Source: JAOUEA01 sp963797635 | GTDB taxonomy: Bacteria > Actinomycetota > UBA4738 > HRBIN12 | Reading direction: 5' to 3' | Length of the DNA stretch: 64,000 bases | Assembly (NCBI GenBank): GCA_963797635.1 | Contig: CAWCPZ010000011.1 | Coordinates: 1-64,000 of the forward strand | In this document: piece by piece, positions 34,322 through 44,490 of the stretch | Layout of the letters: each line of letters begins with the position of its first letter | Position numbering within the stretch: the stretch's first letter is position 1 | Position numbers and translations under genes: made by a program | The notes under the pieces: generated by a model | Database searches by the model: none | What the model was told of the DNA's origin: nothing | The model's input: only the letters and a program-made list of their open reading frames with translations

Positions 34322-36474
34322 CGGGCATGGCGGCCGACACCGACGAGCGTGAGGTCACGCTGGACATCGAGGGCATGACGTGCGCCTCGTGCGTCACCAC
34401 GGTCGAGCGCGCCCTGGGTTCGGTCGACGGGGTCACGGAGGCCAGGGTCAACCTGGCCACCCGCACCGCCACGGTGAAGGGGAACGCGGGCGAGCCCGAC
34501 GCGTTGTTCGACGCGGTGCGCCGGGCGGGGTACGGGGCCGGGCCGCACGTCGCGAGCCGGGATCCCGGCGAGGAAGCTCGTTCGTTCCGAACCCGGCTGA
34601 TCGTCGCGGTGGTCTGCACCCTGCCGGTGCTGTGGTTGACCTTCGTCGTGCCCGATCCCTCGTGGAGCCGGAACCTCGCCTGGGCGCTGACGAGCGTGGT
34701 CGTGGGGTTCTCCGGGTGGCCGTTCTTCCGGTCGGCCGCGCTCGCCGCGCGCCATGGGCGGAGCACGATGGACACCCTGATCGCGGTGGGGGCCAGCGCG
34801 GCCTACATCTACAGCGTGTACTCGGTCCTGTCCGGCGGCGACGCGCTCTACTTCGACACCGCGGCCGTGATCATCACGCTGATCCTGGTCGGCAAGGTGC
34901 TCGAGGCCACGGCTCGGGCCAGCGCCGGCGACGCCGCCCGCGTGCTGCTCGAACGAGGCGCGAAGACCGCCACCGTCCTCGATGCGGGCCGCGAGACGCC
35001 CACCCCGATCGACCGTGTGGTTCCGGGCGACCTCGTGCTGGTCCGTCCGGGGGAGAAGATCCCGGCCGACGGGGTCGTGAAGACGGGTGCTTCGTGGGTG
35101 GATCTGTCGTTGTTGACGGGAGAATCGGTGCCGGTCGAGGTGGGCCCCGGCGACGATGTCGTGGGTGCATCGATCAACGGCAACGGCAGGCTGGTGGTGT
35201 TCGTCACCACGGTGGGGGCCAACACCGCGCTCGCAGGCATCGTCCGATCGCTGGAACGGGCGCAGGGCTCGAAGGCGCCCGTGCAGCAACTCGCCGACCG
35301 CATCTCGGCGGTCTTCGTTCCCGCCGTGCTCGTCCTCGCGGGCCTCACAGCCCTGGGGTGGGTCGCGCTCGCCGGGGCGACACCCGGCGACGCGGTGCTC
35401 CATGCCGTGGCGGTGCTGCTGATCGCCTGTCCGTGCGCGCTCGGTCTCGCGACCCCGGTGGCCGTCATGGCGGGCACGGGCCGCGCCGCCGAGCTGGGGG
35501 TGCTGTTCAAAGGCGCCGAGGTCTTCGAACGCGCGAAGCGGGTGGACATCGCGCTGCTCGACAAGACCGGGACGATCACCGACGGTGTGATGACGCTGAC
35601 GGACGTCGGCCCGGCGCCCCCCGCGACGGCCGACGAGGTGGTGGCCGTGGCGGCCGCCGCCGAAGCCGGCTCCGAACATCCGATCGCGCGGGCGGTCCTC
35701 GACGGCGCCCGCGATCGAGGGATCGACGTGCCGTCCGCCACCGCGCATGCCGCGAAGCCTGGAGCCGGGATGGAGGCAGATCTCGATGGAACCCCGATCC
35801 GGGTTGGACGACCGGCGGGGCTGCCGCCCGGCCTCGCGGACGAGGCCGAGCGACTCGCGTCCTCGGGCCGGACGCCGTTCGGTGTCTGGCGCGACGACGT
35901 TCCCATCGGACTGATCGCCGTCGCCGATCGCATCAAGCCCGAAACCGCCGACGCGGTCGAGGGGCTGCGCGCCTCGGGGCTGGAGGTGGCGATGGTCACG
36001 GGCGATCACCGGGCGACCGCCCGAGCGATCGCGCGCCAGGCGGGGATCGAGGACGTGACGGCCGAGGTGCTCCCGGAGGGCAAGGTCGAACGGATCGCGG
36101 CCCTGCACACCGCCGGTCGCCACGTCGCGTTCGTCGGCGACGGGCTCAACGACGGTCCGGCGCTCGCCGCGGCCGACGTGGGGATCGCGATGGGCACGGG
36201 GACCGATGTGGCGCTCGCCGCGGCGGACGTCAACCTGCTCTCGGGCACGCTCATGGCGGTGGTCGACGCGTTCGCCCTCGCTCGCCGGACCTACCGCATC
36301 ATCGGGCAGAACCTGTTCTGGGCCTTCGCCTACAACGTGGTGATGATCCCGCTCGCGGTCTTCGGGGTGCTCGAGCCCATGTGGGCCGCCGCCGCCATGG
36401 CCGCCTCCAGCGTCACGGTGGTGCTGAATGCCCTGCGCCTTCGAAGGTTCGGACGTGTGAGAGGCTGGAGATGA
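34318..36474 (+). CDS. copA: Cu(I)-translocating P-type ATPase
   Basis: The 718-residue product contains one N-terminal metal domain (MTCASC, residues 20-25), eight membrane helices, the CPC ion motif at C371-C373, the phosphorylated Asp D415 in DKTGT, SEHPIA for nucleotide binding, GDGLNDGPAL, and the YN...MAASSVTVVLNALRL C-terminal helices that specify Cu(I). It exports copper from the cytosol. The GTG start overlaps the csoR stop; an ATG at 34327 is an alternative. Transcribed with YHS and csoR from the palindromic promoter. Confidence 0.95.
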   Translation: MTGMAADTDEREVTLDIEGMTCASCVTTVERALGSVDGVTEARVNLATRTATVKGNAGEPDALFDAVRRAGYGAGPHVASRDPGEEARSFRTRLIVAVVCTLPVLWLTFVVPDPSWSRNLAWALTSVVVGFSGWPFFRSAALAARHGRSTMDTLIAVGASAAYIYSVYSVLSGGDALYFDTAAVIITLILVGKVLEATARASAGDAARVLLERGAKTATVLDAGRETPTPIDRVVPGDLVLVRPGEKIPADGVVKTGASWVDLSLLTGESVPVEVGPGDDVVGASINGNGRLVVFVTTVGANTALAGIVRSLERAQGSKAPVQQLADRISAVFVPAVLVLAGLTALGWVALAGATPGDAVLHAVAVLLIACPCALGLATPVAVMAGTGRAAELGVLFKGAEVFERAKRVDIALLDKTGTITDGVMTLTDVGPAPPATADEVVAVAAAAEAGSEHPIARAVLDGARDRGIDVPSATAHAAKPGAGMEADLDGTPIRVGRPAGLPPGLADEAERLASSGRTPFGVWRDDVPIGLIAVADRIKPETADAVEGLRASGLEVAMVTGDHRATARAIARQAGIEDVTAEVLPEGKVERIAALHTAGRHVAFVGDGLNDGPALAAADVGIAMGTGTDVALAAADVNLLSGTLMAVVDAFALARRTYRIIGQNLFWAFAYNVVMIPLAVFGVLEPMWAAAAMAASSVTVVLNALRLRRFGRVRGWR

Positions 36475-36523
36475 GTTCGCACCACCTCCTCAGCGTCGCC
36501 GCACGGAAGGGATCCATGGACCG

Positions 36524-37328
36524 ATGAGCGCCACCACCGAGCACGTGATCGACGTCACCGACGACACCTTCGAGCAGCTCGTGATCGAAGGCTCGAAGGC
36601 TCGCCCCGTGGTGGTCGACATGTGGGCTTCCTGGTGCGCCCCGTGCCGGACCCTCGGCCCGATCCTCGAGAAGGTGGCGGCCGAGCGCGCCGGCGCCTTC
36701 ACGCTCGCGAAGCTGGACATCGACGCCAACGCCGTCGGCAACGCCCTGCTGCAGGCGGTCAAGAGCCAGGGCATCCCCACGGTGGTGGCGTTCCGGGACG
36801 GTCAGCCGGTGAGCATGTTCATCGGCGCCTACCCGGAGGAGGAGGTCAACCGGTTCGTCGACGAGCTGGTGCCGTCCGAGGCCGAGCTCGAGGCCGAAGA
36901 GGCCCAGGTGGTCGAGGAGGCGGGCGACCTCGACAGCGCCGAGGCCGGCTACCGGGAGGCCCTCGAGAAGGAGCCCGGCAACCTGCGAGGCGTCGATCGG
37001 CCTGGCTCGGATCCTGCTGGCTCGCGGCGAGGACGAAGCCGCCGCCGCGCTCGCCGAACCGCTCGTCCCCGATCCCGGGGCCGAGCACATCATGGCCCAG
37101 GTCCGGGTGCGCGGGTGGGGCCAGCTGACCAGTTCGGACCCCCTCGAACGGGCCAAGGTGGCGGCGGCGCAGGGTCGTGCTCAGGAGGCCCTGGACGCGA
37201 TGCTGTCGGTCTTCGACACCGATCCCGACGCGGCGCGACAGGCCATGGTCGACGTGTTCACCGCCCTCGGTCCGGAGGACCCGGTCGTGGTCGCGTACCG
37301 TCCGAAACTGGCCGCCCGCCTGTTCTGA
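36524..37328 (+). CDS. Thioredoxin-TPR protein (CnoX/YbbN-like), one frameshift
   Basis: Residues 1-115 are a thioredoxin fold with active site WCAPC (C38, C41) and cis-Pro in QGIPTVV. The rest is a helical TPR-like domain ending GPEDPVVVAYRPKLAARLF, the layout of YbbN/CnoX chaperone-like thioredoxins that protect proteins from hypochlorous and oxidative damage. The frame breaks near 36988 (after EKEPGNL). The continuation ASIGLARILLARGEDEA is in the next frame and leads without gap to the stop at 37326, giving about 267 residues. It starts 50 nt after copA and may be co-transcribed. Confidence 0.82.
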
Positions 37329-37603
37329 CGCGGACTTTGTCGATCTTTTCCTGCCCCGGGAGGTCTCCTGCCCCCCAGGGGATACCTGGGCCCCGCATAC
37401 CCCGTCTTCCGTAGGCCCCCGGGCGATATCCCCGACCACGTCCCATCGGCCGGGTACGCTGAACGCCGTAGGCCATGGAGGGCTGGGAATACGGCCACCG
37501 TCCCTATCGACTCATCCCCGTCGTACACCCGAAGCTCGTAGGGACCGACGATGAGCCATGCCTATCGGAGGCTACGGCCAACACCGGAGGGGGGAACGAG
37601 GTT

Positions 37604-38581
37604 TTGACCCGACAGACGGAAACCCGGAAGGGGCGGCGCAGTTCCGCAACGATCGTCGTGGCGATCGTCGTGGGGGCGCTGCTGATCCCGGGCACCGCGC
37701 AGGCGCGTCGTCTCGCGCCACGACACGGCGTCCTGTTCGGTGCCCATGTCAGTCCTCGATGGGGCCTGTACCAAGGTCCATCGGTGCGCAAGTACGAGGA
37801 CATGATCGGGCGCAAGTTCGACATCGTGAACCGCTACCACGCGTTCAGCTACCGCGACATGACCACCGAGAAGAGCATGGCCAGCGAAGGCCGCATCCCG
37901 ATGATCTCGTGGAAGGCGCTGGACGGGTTCTCGCCCAACAGCAACCGAGCTCGTGAGATCGCCGCCGGCAACGCCGACGAAGGGATCCGCAAGTTCGCCA
38001 GAGCGGTGAAGCGGGTCCGGCGCCCGGTCTTCATCCGGATGTGGTGGGAGTTCACGCAGGCTCCCGGCCGGATCCAGTTCATCGGTGAGCCCAGGGAGTT
38101 CAAGCGGGCATGGCGGCACGTGGTCGGGATCTTCCGGCACATGGGCGTGCACAACGCCAAGTTCGTGTGGGACCCGCAGGCGGCCGCCTTCTGCAACGGC
38201 AGGGCCCAGTCCTTCTACCCGGGGAACCGGTGGGTGGATTGGATCGGTGGCTCGGCGGTGCCGGTGGACAACTTCCGGAGCTTCCGGCAGCTGTTCGAGT
38301 GCTTCTACAAGTTCGGCAAGCACCACCCCAAGCCGCTCATGGCGTGGAGCAGCGTGATCGAGAAGCCGGGCGACCCCTACTGGAAGGCGCGGTGGATGCG
38401 TGGCGTGCAGCGCACGATCCAACACCGCTGGCCTCGGTTGAAGGCGTTCGTCTACATGCACTCCGACTACACCCACACCAACTACTGGGCCGACACGACC
38501 CAGCAGTCGATGGATCGCTACATCGACATCGGGTGCAGCAACTACTTCAACCCGAACGACCGGCGCACGACTCGCTGCTGA
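37604..38581 (+). CDS. Secreted GH26-like protein (second copy)
   Basis: The 325-residue product has a basic N-terminus, a signal helix (TIVVAIVVGALLIPGTAQA) and a GH26-like domain, GVLFGAHVSPRWG, FIRMWWEFTQAPGR and FYPGNRWVDWIGG. It is clearly paralogous to 7736-8692. In the strand that bears the family's nucleophile it reads LMAWSSVIEKPGDP, so the usual Glu of AE-Y/T-G is Trp. TTG at 37604 is chosen for its GGAGGGGG site and signal peptide; the longer ATG frame from 37475 has no support. It sits next to the exopolysaccharide locus and is followed by a terminator at 38610-38640. Confidence 0.75.
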   Translation: MTRQTETRKGRRSSATIVVAIVVGALLIPGTAQARRLAPRHGVLFGAHVSPRWGLYQGPSVRKYEDMIGRKFDIVNRYHAFSYRDMTTEKSMASEGRIPMISWKALDGFSPNSNRAREIAAGNADEGIRKFARAVKRVRRPVFIRMWWEFTQAPGRIQFIGEPREFKRAWRHVVGIFRHMGVHNAKFVWDPQAAAFCNGRAQSFYPGNRWVDWIGGSAVPVDNFRSFRQLFECFYKFGKHHPKPLMAWSSVIEKPGDPYWKARWMRGVQRTIQHRWPRLKAFVYMHSDYTHTNYWADTTQQSMDRYIDIGCSNYFNPNDRRTTRC

Positions 38582-38609
38582 GCGGCGCACATCAGCGGTA
38601 GGAGCGCAT

Positions 38610-38640
38610 GACGAGGGGCCTCCTGCAGGCCCCTCGATCA
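38610..38640. terminator. Bidirectional terminator between GH26-like gene and flippase
   Basis: GAGGGGCCT and AGGCCCCTC make a perfect 9-bp stem with a 5-nt loop, extended by ATGAC/GATCAT symmetry. It lies between convergent genes ending at 38581 and 38671. Confidence 0.7.
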
Positions 38641-38670
38641 TGTCTGCGGGCTCGGTCAGGCTCTGAGGGC

Positions 38671-40299
38671 TCAGGGCCCGGCGTCGCCCGCGGCCTGCCG
38701 CCCGGCGGCGTCGGCGCGTGACTTCCTCGGGCGACGGAGCACGTTGCCCAGCGCCCCCAGCTGCAGCAGGCGTCGGTACCGCCACACGATCGCGAGGTAG
38801 ATGGTCCCGCCCACGACGATGGCGAGCGCCAGCGCGACGAAGCTCTGACCCATCAGTGACCGGATCACCAGGCCGAGGCCGGCGAAGCACGCCACCGATG
38901 CCAGGCCCGGAACCAGGAGCCGCCGGCTGATCGCGTTGATCCCCAGCATCACGTGGACCTGCAGGGCCGGCAGGAGGTTGTTGAGCGCGATGCTCACCGC
39001 CCATGCGAGCGCGGCACCGGTGATGCCCATGCGCGGGATCAGGATCAGGTTCAGCACGATGTTGACGGCGAGCGAGATGATCGTGTTGATCAGGTTCCAC
39101 GAACTCTTGCCGCCCATGAGCAGCACGATGTCGACGGGACCCAGCGCCATGCTCAACAACATGGCGAGCGACATGATCACCACCACGGGAGCGCCCGAAG
39201 CGAAGTCGGCGCCGAACAGTCGAAGGATCGTCGGGGCGAACACGGCCATCGTGAGGTAGAGGGGCCAGGTCAGCGTCACCAACCATCCGGTCGCCGTGCG
39301 GTAGACGTCCTCGGCCCGCTTCGGTTCTCCGCGAGCGAACATGGCGCTGATCTGCGGTCCGATCGCCTGGATCAAGGCCAGCAGGAAGAACGAACCCACC
39401 AGCAGCAGCCGGCTGCTGGCCGTGTACACGCCGGCCGCGGCCGCCGAGAGCAGACCACCGACCAGGAGCGTGTCGAGCCACATCGAGCCCGCTTGGAAGA
39501 CCGACGCGAGGCCGCGTGGCGCGGCGAACCGCCAGAACTCCCGCCCGATCGCGGTGAACGAGGCGGTGATGGCGCGTTCGGTCTTCGCGTTGCGTTCGAC
39601 CGTGCGCAGGTTCGCGAACAGCCACCCGGCGGCGAGCACGGCACCGATCGCGAAGGGCAATCCGTAGCCCACCGCCATGGCGGTCGCGCCGGCCCCCGCG
39701 ATCACCACGATGAAGGCGAAGGCCGCCTGCATCCCGCCACGCGCGAACTTCTCCAGGAAGACCGTCGGGCTCATCTTGCCCAGGCCGCGGGTGGCGGCGA
39801 GCAGCGTGTAGAACATCGTGGCGAACGGCACGAAGTAGCCGAACGTCCGGATGTAGTCGGCCACCGCATCCACGCCACGTTCGCCCGAGACGAAGAGCTC
39901 CGCGGCGGGCATGGCCAACACCGGGGCGAGCGCCGCGACCAGGAGCGAGACGGCCAGGACCGGCGCCGTGGCCACGAGCAACATGTGTCGCAGCTCGTGG
40001 TGACGGTCGGTGGCGGCCGCCCCGGCGAACCCGCGCACGAGTCCGACCTCGGCGCCGAAGATCACGATGCTCACGGCGATCGTGAACACGGCCACGCCTT
40101 CGAAGAGCTCGCCGGCGCGCTGGCTTCCCCATCCCTGGGTCACCACGACGATCCACAGGAAGTTGAAGACGCCGAACGCGACCCCACCGACGAAGCTGAG
40201 CACCCCGCGGCGAGCCAGGGTGGTGGTGTCGCCCGCCCGCTGATGCGCCGGGTTCGGGGGCTGCAGATCGGCGGTGGTGGTTCCCTCCACGGCGGTCAC
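38671..40299 (-). CDS. Oligosaccharide flippase (Wzx/MATE-like)
   Basis: The 542-residue product has about 13-14 membrane helices in the polysaccharide-flippase pattern, with a Pro/Thr-rich N-terminal tail and a basic C-terminal tail. Typical segments are RGVLSFVGGVAFGVFNF, GRGVLA-like RGLASVFQAGSMWLD and MSLAMLLSMALGPVDIVLLMGG. It would flip undecaprenyl-linked repeat units across the membrane. It forms a tight minus-strand run with the sulfotransferase and polymerase upstream of it, which supports an exopolysaccharide role rather than drug efflux. Start codon at 40299 is GTG; no strong ribosome site is visible. Confidence 0.85.
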   Translation of the reverse strand: MTAVEGTTTADLQPPNPAHQRAGDTTTLARRGVLSFVGGVAFGVFNFLWIVVVTQGWGSQRAGELFEGVAVFTIAVSIVIFGAEVGLVRGFAGAAATDRHHELRHMLLVATAPVLAVSLLVAALAPVLAMPAAELFVSGERGVDAVADYIRTFGYFVPFATMFYTLLAATRGLGKMSPTVFLEKFARGGMQAAFAFIVVIAGAGATAMAVGYGLPFAIGAVLAAGWLFANLRTVERNAKTERAITASFTAIGREFWRFAAPRGLASVFQAGSMWLDTLLVGGLLSAAAAGVYTASSRLLLVGSFFLLALIQAIGPQISAMFARGEPKRAEDVYRTATGWLVTLTWPLYLTMAVFAPTILRLFGADFASGAPVVVIMSLAMLLSMALGPVDIVLLMGGKSSWNLINTIISLAVNIVLNLILIPRMGITGAALAWAVSIALNNLLPALQVHVMLGINAISRRLLVPGLASVACFAGLGLVIRSLMGQSFVALALAIVVGGTIYLAIVWRYRRLLQLGALGNVLRRPRKSRADAAGRQAAGDAGP

Positions 40300-40312
40300 G
40301 CTCCGCGGGCGC

Positions 40313-41200
40313 TCATGCGCGGTCCCAGTCGAGATCTCGCCCGAGCAACGTGGCGAGGCGCTGGTTCGGCTCCCGGTAGATCTCGCGCAGGTGCTCGGCG
40401 ACCTCGGGGTCGATCGAGCTCGACGACCCGGCGTTCAGGTGCGGATACGCGTCACCGTGGCGAGGGGGCAGCCCCAGGAACCGGTGCGCCTGCTGCATCG
40501 TCGTGTCGGGATCGGCGAACATGTCCTCGGCGCGCACGATCATGAAGCGTTCGCGCGGCAGCACGTCGAACCATCGCTCGAGCGAGTCCGCGTAGTGGCC
40601 GCGCGCCACGTACGAGTAGTGCTTGTAGTTCCGGCTGAAGTAGTGCGGATCGGCCACCATCTTGTCCCGCTCGCCCGCCAGGCGGTCAGGCTCGGCGGCG
40701 ATCGCGTCGGCGAACGACAGCGGTTCCACCCCCAGGTCGACCTGTTGCTGCCACAAGGAGAAGGCCCGCTTCACCGGGTTGCGCAGGATCACGATGAGCT
40801 TCACGTCGGGCAGGGTGGCGAGGATGCGATCGCGCGCCAACGGATGGAACAGGTAGTAGGGACTGGCCTCGCCGGTCACCATCCGCGTTCCCTGACGGCG
40901 TTCCACGAGCTTGGCGTAGGCGATCGTGGGGAAGTGGCCCCGGTACCAGGAGAGGCCGCGGTCGTACTCGTCGGAGAAGTACTGCACCTCTTTGGTGAGC
41001 ACGGGTCCCACGGCAGGGTGACGGATCAACCACTTGTAGAAGCTGGTGGTGCCACAGCGAGCTTCGCCGATCACCAGGTAGTCGGGGAGCGGGCGCAACG
41101 ATCCGGTCGCCCGGCCGACCGCCTGGGCGGCTTTGCGCGCCGAGCGCTTCAGGCCTCGGGGCAGGGTGGTGCTCAGCGAATCCGACAGGCGCACGGTCAT
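40313..41200 (-). CDS. Sulfotransferase, carbohydrate type (EPS locus, 1 of 4)
   Basis: The 295-residue product has the PAPS-binding 5-prime phosphosulfate loop GEARCGTTSFYKWL and the 3-prime phosphate motif RNPVKRAFSLWQQQV, both typical of sulfotransferase domains. It also has the heparan/N-deacetylase-type TKEVQYFSDEYDRGLSWY segment. The enzyme transfers sulfate from PAPS to a sugar hydroxyl or amine. ATG at 41200 overlaps the polymerase stop (ATGA), so the genes are coupled. Substrate is probably the repeat unit made by this locus. It is closely similar in layout to the gene at 48877. Confidence 0.88.
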   Translation of the reverse strand: MTVRLSDSLSTTLPRGLKRSARKAAQAVGRATGSLRPLPDYLVIGEARCGTTSFYKWLIRHPAVGPVLTKEVQYFSDEYDRGLSWYRGHFPTIAYAKLVERRQGTRMVTGEASPYYLFHPLARDRILATLPDVKLIVILRNPVKRAFSLWQQQVDLGVEPLSFADAIAAEPDRLAGERDKMVADPHYFSRNYKHYSYVARGHYADSLERWFDVLPRERFMIVRAEDMFADPDTTMQQAHRFLGLPPRHGDAYPHLNAGSSSSIDPEVAEHLREIYREPNQRLATLLGRDLDWDRA

Positions 41201-42533
41201 GCCGGTGCCCCGACCGGCTCGGCTTGGGGTCCGATCTCGGGGTCGCCCCACGGGGTGTGGGGCAAGAGCTCATCGCGGAACGCGATGCCCAGTGCGGCCA
41301 TCGTGATGTCGTAGTTGAGCGAGAGGAAGCCGTAGACGGGCATCATCAACAGCGCCATCAGGACCAGCGTGTGCGCCCAGAGTTCGGACTGGGTTCGGCA
41401 TCGACGGAAGTGCCAGGCCGCGAATCCGAAGAAGCCCAGGTACAGGGCCAGCGCCGGGAAGCCGTGGGAGAAGATGACGAGCCAGATCTGCCCATGGGTT
41501 CCGACGTTGTGCCCGACGTCCTCGTCCTCGGACGGCAAGGGAGCGCCGTAGCCGATCAGCGGCGACTGCGTCGCGCGCCTCGCCGCCTCCGTGCTCTGCT
41601 CGAGACGTCCTTCGTTGCTGTGGGGGTGCGCGAGGCGTGCATCGATGATCCCCCGCAACGGGCTCAGGAAGATGATCAGGCCGAAGGTGATCAGGCCGAC
41701 CGCGACCTTCAGCACCTTGAGCCCTGCGCCCTTGCGGATCGAGACCCGGATCGCGGCGTAGATCACGCCGAACCCCAGGCCGAGCCACGCGCCGCGACTC
41801 ACCGAGGAGATGAACGGGATCAGCGCGAACACCATGAGCCCGGCGAGGGCCAGCTTCACCGCTCCTCGCCGGGTGTAGGAGAACGCCATCATGGCGAACG
41901 GCGTGAAGATGGCGACGTTGGCGGCCCAGCCGTTCGTGAAGGAGAAGGGAGCCGCCGGCCTCGCGATCTTCGCGCCGATGATGTTCTGGACCTGGGAGAA
42001 CTTCGGCAGGGCCATGTCCGACACCAGGGGGATGTTCATCAGGCCGCTCGGCAGCACCTTGCTCGCGAGCGTGTGCAGGGTGAATCCCGGGAACAGCAGG
42101 CCCAGGGTGCCGAGGATGATGGTCGTGGCCCAAAGGCACGCACCCGCCTTCACCAACTGGCTCCAGGGGAACCGCTCCTCGTCGGAGTTGAAGAACCACA
42201 GCAGCAGGATCGTGCCGGTGTAGTACTCGAAGAACCGGAACATGAAGGCCATGACCCGATCGGGGCCGTAGGCGAGAGCTGCGCGCCCGACAGCAGCTGC
42301 CAGGCCAGGAACAGCACCCAGATCCAGAACCCGCGTGGAACGCGCACGTGCCTGATGTCCGAGATCAAGGCGACGGTCATCGGCAGGGTGAGCGTGAGCC
42401 CCCACAACCAGGGGAACCCCAGGAACCAGAAGAGCGGGTAGCTCAGGAACAGGACGTAGGGAAGCGCGCTCGCGACGTCGGCGCGCGAACGGGGGCGTTG
42501 GTATGCAAGTGTTCCGGCCTGTGCGGCGGACAA
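41197..42533 (-). CDS. O-antigen ligase/polymerase-like membrane protein, one frameshift
   Basis: The N-terminal frame (SAAQAGTLAYQRPRSR, helices through LFLAWQLLSGAQL) and the C-terminal frame (LAYGPDRVMAFMFRFFEYY to the stop) join near 42270 to give about 445 residues with ten or more helices. The long polar loop with SVSRGAWLG is typical of Wzy/WaaL-family enzymes, which polymerise or ligate lipid-linked sugar units. TTG at 42533 follows CAGGAG. The first gene of the minus-strand wing, it is divergent from the co-polymerase/kinase. Confidence 0.75.
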
Positions 42534-42818
42534 ACGGCAACTCCTGGGGTGGGGGGAACCCGGTTTCGAGCATCGTACAGGCAGGGTTCTTGCCCGCACA
42601 GGTCCCCCACTCGGTGTTCCTGTGGTGGTTCCATGCTGTTGCTGCGTGGAGATTCGGGCGTTCAGGGCCGCCTGCTTGAGGTCAGGGGGTCCGTGCGGGC
42701 AAGGTTGCGACGGAAAGGCTCAAGGGGTCCTTGAGCCCGGCCGATGCGACGAGAAGCATCCTGGGAAAAGGGGTCTGGTATACATGACCATTCCCCCCTG
42801 GAAGTCGGAGAGCGATAC
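42534..42818. promoter_or_regulatory. Divergent EPS control region with hairpins
   Basis: The 285-base region between the polymerase and co-polymerase genes has no coding frame that I can support. It holds a perfect 9-bp hairpin (GGCTCAAGG-GGT-CCTTGAGCC, 42717-42737) and a 5-bp hairpin (GATGC...GCATC, 42743-42760) in the leader of the plus-strand operon, so both wings of the locus are probably controlled from here. No known riboswitch consensus was recognised. Confidence 0.4.
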
Positions 42819-44485
42819 GTGGATCCTCAGCAGGGCCAGCCGGCCCTTCAGATCGGTGACTACCTTGCAACCTTGCGACTCCGTCGCTGGCTGGTCCTCG
42901 CCATCGCCGCCGTCTTCACGATCGGCGGCGTCCTCTACTCCCTGACGCTGAAGCCCTCCTACGTCGCCACGTCCGAGGTGCTGCTCTCGGCGCAGACCGA
43001 TCCCACCGAGCTCGCTGCGCACAGGAGATCAGCCCGGACACCGAAGCCCAGGTGGCGACCTCGCCGGAGGTTGCGATCAAGGCGAAGGACAAGTTCGCAG
43101 ACGCGACATGCACCCCGACGGAGATGATCAAGAACCTCACGGTGAGCCTGCCGTCCGATTCATTCGTGCTGGACTTCAAGTTCACCGCGCCGACCCCGTC
43201 TGAGGCGCAAGGTGGCGCGAACGCGTTCGCGCACGCCTATCTCGACTTCAAGACCACCCAGATCCAGGAGGGCATCGAGCGCAGATCGATGTCGCTCGAC
43301 GACAGGCTCGCGCAGCTGCACGACGACTCTGGCCGCCGCGATCAAGGTGCTGCGAACCGAGCCGGAGGACAGCCCGGAATGGCTCACGGCCCAGACCACG
43401 ATCCAGACGATCCAGACCCAGATCGGTGTCGAACACCACCCAGCAGGTCGAACTCGAAAGCATCGAGCCCGATCCGGGCGAGATCATCGGTGAGGCCACC
43501 ACGGCGAAGTCGGCGTCGACCTCGCCGGTCGTGATCGTGCTGGCGGCGGCGTTCCTCGGGTTGATCATCGGCTCGGTGACGGCCTTCGTGGCCGAAGGCA
43601 TGTCGGGCTCGCTGCGGTCGGCGGAGGACATCGAGCGTGAACTGAACTCACCGGTCCTGGGTGTTCTGCCCTGGGTGCCGGGTGTCCATCTGCGCCGCGA
43701 GATGTTGGTGACCGAGGTGGCTCCCACGTCCATGGCGGGGGAGTCCTACCGCATGTTGCGTTCGGGGCTGCTCTACGCCGTGAAGGACGAAGCCCGCGTG
43801 CTGTTGGTGACCTCGAGCGGCGTGGGCGAAGGCAAGACCACCGTGGCCGCGAACCTGGCGGTGAGCCTGGCCCAAGCCGACAAGCGCGTGATCCTGGTGG
43901 GTGGTGACCTGCGCCGCCCCGAGGTGCACGCCTACTTCGGGGTCCCGAACGACCGGGGCCTGGTGCAGGTGCTCGACGGCGGAGACGAACCGCCCCTGGT
44001 CATGACCGGGGTGCCGAACCTCCGGCTGCTGCCGAGCGGCCCGCCCGTCGAGATGTCCGCCCAGCTCTTCGAAGGCGGTGCGTTCCCCGAGCTGGTCGAC
44101 CGCCTTCGTGAAGCCGCCGACCTGGTGATCATCGACGCGCCGCCGCTCGCCATCTCCGACCCGCTGGTGATGGCCGAGCACGCCGACGGCATCCTGATCG
44201 TGGTCGACATGAAGCAGGCCGACAAGAGCGGCCTGCGCCGCGTCCGTGAATTGCTCGAACGAGCCGGCCTGTCGCCGCTTGGGCTCATCCTCAACAAGTT
44301 CGAAGGCGAATGGTCCCGCAAGTACGGCGCCTACGGGGCGTACTACTCGCCGTACCGCGGCGCCGGTGGCGACGCGGCTCCCGGGAAGACGTCCACGGCG
44401 GGATGCCAAGGCTGCCGCAGCCGGGCAGAAGAAGCTCGGTCGTGAAGCGGCCCAACGCCAGCGTGACCAGGGCCGCCGGGCCTGA
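42819..44485 (+). CDS. Polysaccharide co-polymerase with BY-kinase domain, several frameshifts
   Basis: The N-terminal part (ALQIGDYLATLRLRRWLVLA) is a Wzz/PCP domain with its first helix near residues 25-45. Extracellular helices follow and a second helix (VVIVLAAAFLGLIIGSV). A cytosolic tyrosine-kinase domain comes next with Walker A GVGEGKTTVAANLAVSLA, A-prime VILVGGDLRRPEV and B LVIIDAPP. The tail has Tyr (YGAYGAYYSPYRG) for autophosphorylation. It sets chain length and export of the polymer. The frame breaks near 43020, 43330, 43425 and 44395; the corrected last frame ends REAAQRQRDQGRRA at 44485. GTG at 42819 follows GGAG. Confidence 0.8.
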
Positions 44486-44490
44486 CCACG

